Source of the DNA: Silene conica
Lineage: Eukaryota; Streptophyta; Magnoliopsida; Caryophyllales; Caryophyllaceae
Direction: 5' to 3'
NCBI GenBank assembly: GCA_029255685.2
Contig: CM055313.2
Coordinates: forward strand, 54,041,579-54,105,578
Length of the DNA: 64,000 nucleotides
Under the pieces are notes generated by a model that saw only the letters and a program-made list of their open reading frames with translations, was not told the origin of the DNA and did not search any database. The position numbers and the translations under genes are program-made. Below, piece after piece: positions 1 through 9,927 of the stretch. The number at the start of each line of letters is the position of its first letter. The first letter of the stretch is position 1.

Positions 1-695
1 TGGAGGAGGACTTGTACATGGTACAACCCGAAGGTTTCACAGATCCTAAAAAATCCTAAGAAAGTGTGCAAGCTTAAGCGTTCCATTTATGGACTTAAGC
101 AAACATCTAGGAGTTGGAATCATCGCTTCGACCAAGTGATAAAAAAGAATGGTTTTATTCGATCACTCTAAGAACCATGCTTATATATCAAGTCGAGTGG
201 GAGTAAGATCGTCTTTCTGGTGTTGTATGTCGACGATATACTCTTGATCGGAAATGACATCCCTCTCTTATCTTCGGTTAAAGTATGGTTAAAGAACCAT
301 TTCCAGATGAACGAACTGGGTGAGGCACAATGTATATTGGGGATCCGTATCTATAGAGGTAGATCACGACGGATGTTATCACTGAGTCAGGAGTCTCATA
401 TAGATAAGATTCTTGACAGATTCAGCATGGCCAACTCCAAAAATGGGTTACTTCCGATGATCTCGGGGGTGCATTTGAGTAAGACTCAGGCACCTAAGAC
501 ACCGAAAGAGGTCGAGCGCATGAGTCGCATTCCTTATGCGTCAGCTATAGGATCGATCATGTATGCCATGATATGCACACGTCCAGACGTGGCATATGCT
601 TTGAGTATGACGAGTCGGTACCAAGGCAATCCATGTGAACCACACTGGATGGCTGTGAAAAACATTCTTAAGTACCTACGGAGGACTAAAGATTG
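1..695 (+). pseudogene. Ty1/copia reverse transcriptase fragment (decayed)
   Basis: This is the RT part of a copia polyprotein that begins before the window. The translation shows the YVDDILLIGND active-site box near 225-260, followed by the conserved C-terminal RT region through LRRTKD near 690. It is collinear with the intact copia polyprotein at 54845-58876. It is dead: an early frameshift lies near 45-60 and an in-frame TAA near 170 where the intact copy reads through. The frame is then cut at 695 by a solo LTR and resumes at 3971. Coding past 695 is readthrough into that insertion. Known family role: copying element RNA into cDNA in the particle. Inference: an old, inactive copy. Confidence 0.93.
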
Positions 696-1283
696 TGTAA
701 AACCCCTCGCGAAAGCGGAAATAATAAACATACAAAGTACTAAAAATGCAGCGGAATTAAAACTTTTTAACATAACTAAACATGCGAGGTGCTTTAACAA
801 ACCTGAAACATAAATAAGTATTAAGGTATAATACAAAAGCAGCCCGGGATAGCATATCCCTACAGGCATCCAAAACTGAAAACATAAGTCTAAGGTCTAG
901 CTAACGAATGGGTGAGTCATGACGATGAAGGATCATCGCTCGCTAGCCTCAACGTAACCCCCTGCAAACAGCATCAAGTACCTACACACGTACAACATGT
1001 GCGCCACAGTCAGTGGGGAGTGACTAGAGCTCTCATAGCCACCTATTGTCATACAACACAGAACATATAAATACAAGCATTATACTCCAACATAAACAAT
1101 CATGTGAAGTACCTCATCAATAACTCTTCTTATCATACTCATACAAGTAGCTAACGTACTACAACTCAATCATATCTAAACACGTATCAGCAGTATATAA
1201 CACAGTACCCCAACTCAGGCAAGCATATACAAATCATTCAGCAATGTCTAGCACTATACCCCATCTCAGGCAGCTAAACACAA

Positions 1284-1612
1284 AACACCCACGAAGGGGT
1301 TCGACCACAGAACAATGAAATACCCACTAAGGGGTTCAACAAGGAGAAAGAACCACCCACGAAGGGTTCGACAAAAGGCAGAACCACCCAGAAGGGGTTC
1401 GCCGAACAGACAGAACCACCCACTAAGGGTTCGCCAAAGAGACAGAACCACCCACTAAGGGGTTCGACCACTAAGCAAGAACCAACCACTAAGTGGTTCA
1501 CACGGAACAAAACCACCCACGAAGGGGTTCGCACGAAGAACACAGAACCACCCACTAAGGGGTTCACACGAACAAACACAACGAACCAACGACTAAGTGG
1601 TTCAACAACCAA
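1284..1612. repeat. Minisatellite in the solo LTR, about 28-33 bp period
   Basis: About ten imperfect tandem copies of a unit containing ACCCACNAAGGGGTTCG with AGAACC. Translation on the minus strand gives meaningless W/G/V/L-rich ORFs. The related LTRs carry a different minisatellite at the equivalent place. Confidence 0.85.
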
Positions 1613-1699
1613 ATCTCCAAAGGAGGCTACTCACTAAACCACAATCAATTCCTTAACTACAACCAATCAACACTTAGTTGACTTCGGAAGTTAATTTGA

Positions 1700-1922
1700 G
1701 GCGAGCGCCGGTCTCCCTTCCGGTTGCCCGGCCGGGGGGTCTTTCATCCTCAAATCCATTCCCGAGCCCAACGTAAATGTCGCCCAAAACCTGGGACTAC
1801 AACAACCTTAAATGATAAACGATCCACTCTTGATAAACATTAAACCGACACTTAATTGACCCCAAGAACTAAGTCGAGGGAGAGCCGATTTCCCTTTCGG
1901 TTGCCCGACCGGGGGGTCTCTA
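1700..1922. repeat. Two copies of a GC-rich LTR module
   Basis: Two copies (about 1706-1745 and 1878-1922) of a module with CCGGTYTCCCTTYCGGTTGC followed by CCGGCCGGGGGGTCT. Related modules are at about 5970, 8475, 13848 and 14702 in the 2.8-kb LTRs. The inner part can form a short CCGG hairpin. Function unknown. Confidence 0.7.
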
Positions 1923-2419
1923 TTCTCACTCCATTCCCGAACCCAATATAGTGCCGCCCGAACTCCTAGGACCTCAAACACACATACAAGTATGAGAAAA
2001 AGACCAATTTCGATTAAGTTATTTTTACACGACTGGTATATATTAAAATATCTTAGTCCGATAAGAATTATAAACGGACACTTAAGAATTAACTGATTTT
2101 AGACAAGTGACTAACTACTTTACTAAATCTTACTTGGCTCAAATATATTTTACTAAGCATTTGATTACGTTCTAATTAACTGGTTAAACCGATAAAGGAA
2201 ATAAACACGATTTAATTTAAATTAAACTTCATATTATATAACTTATATTTTATACGGGAAAATCGACTGACTAAATTAAATTATTTCGACATGCTTCTAA
2301 TAAGACCGTAACCCATTACTAATTCGTAACGATCTTTAACGTATTATATTTAAACGTAAACAAGATAGCAAGCACGTACGTAAACTAATTAATTCAAGCA
2401 GGCTAGCAAGCACGTACGT

Positions 2420-2473
2420 AAAATAATAATAAAATAATAATAAAATAATAATATAATAATAAAATAATAATAT
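2420..2473. repeat. (AAT)n-rich microsatellite
   Basis: An AATAATAAAATAAT-type run inside the solo LTR, next to two copies of GCAAGCACGTACGTAA (about 2368 and 2406). Confidence 0.85.
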
Positions 2474-3748
2474 TAAACAATAGAAAGTCAGGCACTAGGT
2501 TGTAGTATAATGTAGAAGTAGTTTAGTAGAGTTCACGCAACAACAGATCATCGAAAGCAACTAACAATAACCCCCTAAACAACCTACCCCACTAATCAAT
2601 TCCCTTTAGACAAAAATAGTTAGTAATGAGATTGAGATGGGCAGCAACAATGGCCGCGCAAATAGCAATAATGCGACTAATGGCTGCAGCTATGAATAGC
2701 AGCCGTGGCAGCAGCCACCTACAGCAGCTGCGACAGCAGCCCAGACCACAACAGATGCACAACAGACGCGGGGCTGTTCAGAACGGAATTAGTGCAGGAA
2801 TGCGGGTACAGAAATCGAAGAGTAAGGTGCGCAAAACAGACGCGGGGCTGGGGTCTGTTCAGAAATAGAAATGCACAACAAGGATGTAAGAACGACAATG
2901 CGGACAGACGCGCAAGGGCAGGAACACTAGCAGAAACAGTAGCGAAATAGAACGCAGAAATGGGGAGTCGGGACTGTGGTGCTTGCGGATCAGAATTTCA
3001 GAAATGGGGAGGGGTTGTTGTAGTGACAAAATAATAGAAGAGCATTAGTGTAGTCGAGTAGTGCAGTACGTGTGACATAGAATTTTCAGAAATGGTTAAC
3101 ACCCAAAACCCAAATTCAACAAAGCCCTTCCTCAATTACATTAACCCATATGTTAAACATCCTATATTCACCATCCAATCATATAACCATTCACAATGAA
3201 ATTCCCAAAATTCAACCGGTCTCCATGTATACTCCCAATTTCACCCAAAAGATGAATTCAACATAAATTTATCAACAACAATCTGAATATTATGCATACT
3301 AAACATGTTTACCACCTATCTCATGCCTCAAAACACATAAACATATCAATCTTAACAAAAAACTTGCTACTTTAACAAATAAGCCGAGTTACTCATAATT
3401 GTCACCTAAAGAGAGCGATTCTTCACTTTTAATCTTCTACAATGTAAGTATCCTTCTCCGGAGTCCAAGTCAACACCTACAAACACCAAAAACGGATTAT
3501 TATGGGGCATTTTCGAAATTACCCAAAACAGCCCCAAAAATCGACTTTGACAAAACTGAAAATTAAAGAGGTAGAAAGGACAGGAATTGTGCGAGAAATC
3601 CGAATATGTAAACATTACCTTGGTTCGAGTTAAGATGAACCTTTAGATGATCTTTTAAGCATTGAAGAAGAGAGGAAAAATGGGGTTTATGTTTACAGTG
3701 ATTGAGTTTGTGAAAAATGGAATGTCGATGAAGAGAGGAAAGGAGTTG

Positions 3749-3764
3749 TCCTTTTATATTTATT
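3749..3764 (-). promoter_or_regulatory. TATA-like box in the solo LTR
   Basis: On the minus strand the sequence reads ATAAATATAAAAGGAC, a good plant TATA box, about 210 bp from the LTR 5' end in the orientation given by the related LTR's PBS. Inferred to be the retroelement promoter; no transcript evidence. Confidence 0.35.
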
Positions 3765-3970
3765 GAGTCGGGTTACCAAATAAATGAAACGGGAACCTTA
3801 AGAACGGAATTAATAAGTAAAACACGATATCTTGAGATTAAATAATCTTAAGACGGAACTTAACGGAATTTCTTAAAATATAAATTTCGGAATATAATTA
3901 AATATTATTAAATTCCGAAAATACTTTAATTTATTTAAAATACCGCTTTATAAAAATAAGGGATGTTACA

Positions 3971-4254
3971 GATTGGGTATTGACTTATGGTGGAGGCACT
4001 GAGCTTTGCGCAAACGGTTACGCAGATGCTAGCTTCCAAACGGATCGAGATGACTCGAAATCTTAGTCTGGATTCGTTTTTACTCTTAATGGCGCTGCTG
4101 TCAGTTGGAAAAACTCCAAGCAGAGTGTTATTGCAGATTCTACTACTGAGTAAAAGGAGATAGTGATAGATAAGATTGCGACAGATGACAACATCGCAAA
4201 TCCTCTCACTAAACCATTAAGACATGATAAACATGAAGGGCAGTACTTTTGTGA
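3971..4254 (+). pseudogene. Ty1/copia RNase H fragment with internal deletion
   Basis: Continuation of the left copia polyprotein beyond the solo LTR. Recognisable pieces are LTYGG, YADASFQTDRDDSK, FVFTLNGAAVSW and STTE, followed abruptly by KIATDDNIANPLTK. Compared with the intact copy (54845-58876) about 90 residues between STTE and the C-terminal segment are missing, including the VYCDNSGAI region. In-frame stops also occur (for example SK-stop-SG near 4062). The RNase H would be non-functional. Confidence 0.88.
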
Positions 4255-5026
4255 ATTGGATATTGTATCTATTTCATATACTATTTATAACACCATCGAT
4301 TTTGTTTTATATATTGTTTTTCATGTGAATTGTACTGACAACATTGAACACCACAAAAGTGAACTGAATTACATTATATTTGTTTTAGTCCGTAATCGCC
4401 TACACGAGCTGATAACTCTGGCAATTATTTTGTGACGTCGATTGATGGTGGGTTCAATAAACCATAAGTCAAACTGTTGACTGATCGATCACAGATACAA
4501 GATTATAACGATAACTCGTAGGACAATTTTCGTGACGACGCAATGGAGTCCTAAATGTTATTGAACATTCGGTGCCGGGTCGTGGATAGGACGTCCATTG
4601 TGTTCCTTGAGTCGATTCTTTTGACTATCGACTGTTTCTTGAGATAAAGGACAGTTTTGGGTGACTTTGATTTCTTTCTCACTAGCTGACCGTAACTGGG
4701 GCTAAGCAGATTTTTTTTGGGTCATTTCATACTGTGCTTACATCTGCAAGATTCGAGTTGAAGGAAATATCCAGCCCTCATCAGGTTTTAATATTTCTCA
4801 GGGCCACTCGAGGAGTAGTAACTGAAATTCTTGGCCAAGCTCGAATAATGATTCGTTATCAGTTGAGTTACTCTCTAGTCGGGAAAACCACTCTTGATAC
4901 AGATCGCTTGTAAAATACGACCTTTGTGAATAAAGATTTGCAAATTGTTTTACATTGAGTGGGAGAAATTTAATTGGATATGAGAATCGGTTATCGGACA
5001 TACACTTGTACGGACAAGTGGGAGAT
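4255..5026 (+). other. Left copia 3' untranslated region and polypurine tract
   Basis: Noncoding 3' part of the left copia element, collinear (in reverse) with 54057-54844 of the intact copia. It ends in the polypurine tract AAGTGGGAGAT at 5016-5026, directly before the 3' LTR. The small ORFs here are not conserved coding sequence. Confidence 0.8.
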
Positions 5027-5924
5027 TGTTGGAGCTAGTGTCCTCAACAATTAGTGCGACAACACGTATAAATCTCTTAAAGGAACACAGGGTATACTTT
5101 GTATTTTAGCGGTTGGCTTGCTAGAAAGTTTGATGTTATTGTCATACAGATGGCGGTAATCAAATGGTCCCTAAAAGTCACACCTAAAGAATGGAATCTG
5201 AGAGATATGATTAGATGAATATGACTAAACGGTTAGTCAATGTAATGATGACATAATTATTTAATACTGATTAAATAATATTAGCTAAGACGAATTAAAA
5301 TGTTAATTCGTAATTAAATATAAAATGTTAAATTTAATTATGTGTAATGAAATTATTTAATAAAGATTAAATGATTTAATTAAATATAAAAGGTTATATT
5401 TAATTAGTGGATTATAATATAAGATATTTATAAGATAAAACATTACACAAGAGAGACATATAACCGATTCCATAAAGATAGAATTTCGGTCTGAGCAATT
5501 ATTAAGTTGCTCAGTTGTTATGAAGTGCTGTAGGTAGAACCAAATACTGATTTGGGGAATCCTAGTTGATGTCTAATAGCAAGGTTGTTTGCAGCTATAA
5601 ATAGGACATTCACTCTGCACTTAAAGCACGAGTTACACGACATACATACTCCCTCTCTCTCTCTAGCTTTCATCTTACACAAAATTAAAGGTAATTTTGC
5701 AGTTTCTAGCTCTAGAAGGGGTATTTTTTGGAACATCTTAGGTGCAACGATTAGGAGGATATCTGTTTTGATATCTGATCTTAGGCCTTTGCAAGGACAG
5801 AAGGTTAATTCTTGATCTCAATCTTTGTATCTTGTTCTTCGTTTAAGACTATAAATCATACATTATAAATTTGTTATAATCCTACATTTAAAGAATTGGG
5901 AATATATACAGATACTTTCCCACA
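5027..5924 (+). repeat. 3' LTR of the left copia element (898 bp)
   Basis: Begins TGTTGGAGCTAGTGTCC right after the polypurine tract and ends TTTCCCACA, the same style of ends as the intact copia LTRs. It abuts the interrupted 2.8-kb-type LTR at 5925. The candidate 5-bp TSD is CTTAT (5925-5929), but the other side lies before the window. Confidence 0.85.
5595..5605 (+). promoter_or_regulatory. TATA box of the copia LTR
   Basis: CTATAAATAGG is a near-consensus plant TATA box in the correct strand of the copia LTR. Transcription would be expected to start about 30 bp downstream, near 5630. In this 3' LTR it could drive readout into the neighbouring element. Confidence 0.6.
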
Positions 5925-6217
5925 CTTATGCAAGACTCTCAACCAACTTCGGAAACTATTTGGAAGGAGAGCCGGTTTCCCTTCCGGTTGCCCGGCCGGG
6001 GGGTCTTTCAATCCAAACCATTTACGAAACTAGTCAAAGAGTCATCCAATGCCTTGGATGAACAGTTCTAAAATCAATACACTCAATCCGTCACAATCAA
6101 TCAGCAACATCTGACACTATACTCCAACTCAGGCAAGCAGATGCAAATCAGCAGGCATAAAGGTTCAGCGATCAACTCAAGACATAACCTAGATACCAAT
6201 TCACTTTCACAAACAAG

Positions 6218-6668
6218 GAGTCAGCGGCCAACTTAAGGCATAGACCTTGCTAAACAACAAGACACTAGACTCAGAGGCCAACTTAAGGCATAGACTAGCA
6301 TCCAAATTCACAAACACAAGTAAGGAACTCAGAGGCCAGCTTAAGGCATACTCTCTTACTACATCACAAGACACTAGACTCAGAGGCCAGCTTAAGGCAT
6401 ACTCTAGCATCAACAACTGTACTCCAGGCAAGGCATCACACCCTAGCTACCCCGTTGTACAACTGCTCTACTCGTCAGACTCAGAGGCCAACTTAAGGCA
6501 TAGACTGACGCGATCACGAAATAACATGTGTGAGCTCAGAGGCCAACTTAAGGCATATCTCAGACACGATAGGAAAAACACATATAGGGCTCGGAGGCCA
6601 ACTTAAGGCATATCCCTATATATGGAAACTAGTTCACGTATTAAGCTAAGAGGCCAACTTAAGGCATA
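6218..6668. repeat. Minisatellite with 20-bp core, about 54-bp spacing
   Basis: Eight or so copies of AGAGGCCAACTTAAGGCATA or close variants, at roughly 50-60-bp intervals (one larger gap near 6400-6480). The partner array is at 14097-14545. The LRGQLKAY repeats seen in translation come from this and are not protein. Confidence 0.88.
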
Positions 6669-6704
6669 CCTTAATACGCATCAATACATCAGCATATATA
6701 TATA

Positions 6705-8310
6705 GAGGTAGGATCCGGTGAGTCCACCTAAATTTTTGAGTCCATGAGTCCACCTAAAATATCACTAGTTGTATTAAAAAATATCACGTTTTTTTTACAC
6801 TACAAAGTCTACAATATCACAACCTTTTCAAAACAATATCACAGGAAACAATATCACGCATTATATAAAACAATTTCACAAAAAAATTTCCAGAGATTTT
6901 TTTCCCGAAATTTTTTTTTTTCAAAATTTTTTTTTTTTCAATTTTTTTTCTCGATTTTTTTTTTTAGATTTCTTTTGTGATATTATTTTGAAGAACCGGT
7001 GATATTGTATAGAGTAACTTGTGATATTGTAATGAAAAAAATTAAAAAAAACATTTCGAAAAAAAAACGCCTTTTGTTAAACAATATCACACACTATATT
7101 AAACAATATCACGAAATTTTTTCAAGAACCTTTTTCCCCGGAAATATTTTTTTCAAATTTTTTTCCGAAATATTTCTTTTCTCGATTTTTTTTTGTGATA
7201 TTATTTTGAAGAACCGGTGATATTGCATTGAGTAACTTGTGATATTGTAATGAAAAAAATTCGAGAAAAAAAAATTCGAGAAAAAACGCCTTTTTATTAA
7301 AAAAAAAGGTGTTTGTTTTAAAAAAAAATTCATACTGAAAAAGAGAATTTTTTTAATAAAGAAAATGTCGTTTTAAAAGAAAAGGCAAAAATAAGGAAAA
7401 AAAAGTAATATTGAAAAAAAAAAAAATTGATATTGAAAAAACGTGATACTTTTTTATATAACTTGTGATATCATTGTTAGACTCATGGACTCAAATATTT
7501 AGGGTGGACTCATGAGAGAGAGAGTTGGGATCACATGAGTCCACCCTAAATATTTGAGTCCATGAGTCTAACAATGATATCACAAGTTATATAAAAAAGT
7601 ATCACGTTTTTCCAATATCAAATTTGTTTCCTTTTTTTGTTTTTTTCTTTTTCAATATTACTTTTTTTTCCTTTTTTTGCCTTTTATTTTAAAATGACAT
7701 TTTCTTTATTAAAAAAATTCTCTTTTTCAATATGCACTTTTTTTAAAACAAACACGTTTTTTTTTTTTTTTTTTTATAAAAAGGCGTTTTTTCTCGAATT
7801 TTATTTTTCATTACAATATCACAAGTTACTCAATACAATATCACCGATTCTTCAAAATAATATCGCAAAAAAAAATTCGAAAAAAAATATTTCGGAAAAA
7901 AATTCGAGGAAAAAAAATTGAAAAAAAAATATTTTCGGGAAAAAAATTTCGCGATATTGTTTAACAAAAGGCATTTTTTCTCGAAATTTTTTTTTGATTT
8001 TTTTCACTACAATATCACATGTTCTTCAAAATAATATCACCAAAAAAAAAATCGAGAAAAAAAATATTTTTGAGAAAAAAAATTGAAAAAAAAAAATTTG
8101 AAAAAAAAAATTTCGGGAAAAAAAGTTTTGGAAAAAGTTTCGTGATATTGTTTTATATAGTGCGTGATATTGTTTCCTGTGATATTTTATTGAAAAGGTT
8201 GTGATATTGTAGACTTTCTAGTGTAAAACAAACGTGATATTTTTTAATATAACTAGTGATACTTTAGGTGGACTCATGGACTCAAAAATTTAGGTAGACT
8301 CACCGGATCC

Positions 8311-8314
<4 letters not shown>
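6705..8314. mobile_element. 1.6-kb foldback (inverted-repeat) element inserted in (TA)n
   Basis: The partner LTR runs AGCATATATATATCGTA without interruption, so 6705-8314 is an insertion into a TA run. Its ends are inverted repeats containing AGGATCCGGTGAGTC and ACCTAAATTTTTGAGTCCAT. The inverted repeat continues inward through almost the whole element: left arm 6705-7514, right arm 7534-8314, with a loop of about 19 bp. The interior is A/T-rich with repeated GATATTGT words and no coding sequence. It resembles microsatellite-targeting MITEs of the rice Micron type in its TA-run target; that family assignment is inference. Transcription would give a very long hairpin RNA. Confidence 0.82.

Positions 8315-8357
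<43 letters not shown>
8315..8357. repeat. (TA)n microsatellite
   Basis: About 21 TA repeats on the right flank of the foldback element, much longer than the TA run at the empty site in the partner LTR (about 14570-14582). Confidence 0.95.
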
Positions 8358-8359
<2 letters not shown>

Positions 8360-8660
8360 TACTCTAACGGTCCCAACTCAGACATATTCCGATATATACT
8401 ACAACCAGATCCTTAGTTCTAATCTTCTAGACTTCTAAACAATACTTAATGGATCTCGAGAACTAAGTTGAGGGAGAGCCGGTTTCCCTTCCGGTTACCC
8501 GACCGGGGGGTCTCTATCCTCTCTCCATTCCCGAACCTAATATAGTGTCGCCCATCCTCTGGGGACCTAAAACACACATACAACGCATACGGAATGAGTC
8601 TCAAACAAATCGGACTAGCCGATCAAAAGATAAAACGATTTTAAAGTGAAAAAGGGTCCT

Positions 8661-8962
8661 CAGCCGGTCGCAGACAGGCTGCCGGTCAGCCGGCTGACAA
8701 CCCTTCACCATAACAGCCTTTAAAACAACGACCTTTGCAGAAGGATCCTCAGCCGGTCGACCGGCCGCCGGTCCACCCGGCTGGGAGATCATCTCCCTAT
8801 TCCTCATTCTATACGAAAATACAAAGGACAAGGTGCCTCAGTCGGTCGACAGGCGGCCGGCCTACCGGCTGAGCACCCCTTTAGCTCAATCCTCAAAAAC
8901 ACGCAAAACAACCTAATCACACTCCCAGCCGGTCGACCGGCTGCCGGTCGGTCGACCGGCTC
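8661..8962. repeat. GTCGAC-rich palindrome block in the 3' LTR
   Basis: Four clusters of CAGCCGGTCGACCGGC-type palindromes, each about 35 bp and built of two palindromic words. They lie near 8661-8700, 8750-8790, 8840-8872 and 8927-8962. The partner block is at 14885-15184. It shares the GTCGAC core with modules in the Athila and copia elements. Confidence 0.75.
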
Positions 8963-9907
8963 AGAGTCCCTGAGCCTAAAATCGTGTCTTACAGGAAACC
9001 ACAAATTCGATTGAATCGATACCAATTTCCAAAATTCGCAACAAATAAATACTACCCAGCATATATAACATATATGGGATGCAATAGCAAGCATTAATTT
9101 CAACAACAAGACCATATTAGGAACACCACTACTATTCGTCTTAAGGATGTCAAAACTGAAAATGAGCAAATAATCATATGAACACCAAACCAATCATGTG
9201 AATATCATTTAAGACTAAACCCTAACATGTTTCTAAGTCCAAAACAACAACAATGGCTATGAAAATCAGAAACTACAACCAGCATGAACAAGGAATGTGC
9301 TTATTTAACAAAAAGGCCGAGTTTCTCATAATCGTTACCTCAAAAGCGTTTTATGCTCCTAGCTCCTCTTCAACAATGAAGATATCGACCTCAAGATCCT
9401 CTAAATACGCTCCTACAACAAAGAAAACGGTTTTTAGAGCCCTAGAACGGAAATAAGCCAAAACATCGTCTTTTTGGGGTTGAACGAAATCGAAATTGAA
9501 AGAGATAGATGTCTTGGAAATTTCGCAAGGATTCCGAAAATGTATGACTTACCTTGATTCGGGTTTGGGAAGAGCTTGAAAAGTTGATTTGAAGCTTGAA
9601 AGGAAAAGGAGAAATGAAGAAATGAATGTAACAGTGTTTGTGTTTTAAGATGTCGATGAAATCCTTTGGTTTAGGGTTTATGTGGTGGCCTTTCTTAAAT
9701 GAATCGGGTCACTTGTTTGTGAACGGGTTTATGAGTCGGGTTGAAGGCATGCCAAGTTATTAACATCTTAAGGACTTAAGGTTTCTTAAGACGGATCTTA
9801 ACGGAAGATTTAAAAATAACTTAACAATTTATATTAAAATATTATTTTATTCCCTAAATTAATTTAAAATCATTAAAATATTGTTTACGAAAATGCGGGA
9901 TGTTACA

Positions 9908-9927
9908 ATCACCCCATCTTTCAAAAA
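9908..9927 (-). other. Polypurine tract of the non-autonomous element
   Basis: On the minus strand this reads TTTTTGAAAGATGGGGTGAT directly before the LTR start. It is the expected priming site for plus-strand DNA synthesis and fixes the element's orientation. Confidence 0.7.

Larger units (their letters stand above)
696..3970 (-). mobile_element. 3.3-kb solo LTR inserted in copia RNase H (TSD GATTG)
   Basis: The block starts TGTAAAACCCC and ends GGGATGTTACA, and is flanked by GATTG at 691-695 and 3971-3975. Removing it rejoins the copia reading frame (LRRTKD to LTYGG). There is no internal region, PBS or second LTR, so it is a solo LTR left by LTR-LTR recombination. It is related to the 2.8-kb LTRs at 5925-9907 and 13309-16130 in both ends, the CTACAGGCA and TCATCGCTCGCTAGC segments and the GC-rich module. 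The PBS next to the related LTR shows that this family reads on the minus strand (TGTAACATCCC start). The ORFs within it are spurious. Confidence 0.9.
5925..9907 (-). mobile_element. 3' LTR of a large non-autonomous retroelement (interrupted)
   Basis: Closely similar to 13309-16130 over its whole preserved length, once the 6705-8314 insertion is removed. The first ~495 bp (plus-strand left side) lie beyond the copia insertion and outside the window. It ends GGGATGTTACA at 9907. On the minus strand this is the LTR start (TGTAACATCCC), preceded by a polypurine tract at 9908-9927, so this is the downstream LTR. Divergence from its partner looks like a few percent by eye, older than the Athila and intact copia insertions. 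Confidence 0.88.

Noticed and set aside
1266..1612. W/G/V-rich minus-strand ORFs
   Set aside because: Translation of a minisatellite; no domain, no conservation in the related LTRs.
6218..6668. CRISPR-like array (20-bp repeats at regular spacing)
   Set aside because: The spacing varies, the intervening sequences contain degenerate repeat parts, the array is present in both LTRs, and this is a plant retroelement with no cas genes. It is a minisatellite.
6744..8204. K- and F-rich ORFs
   Set aside because: Low-complexity A/T translation of the foldback element's arms.
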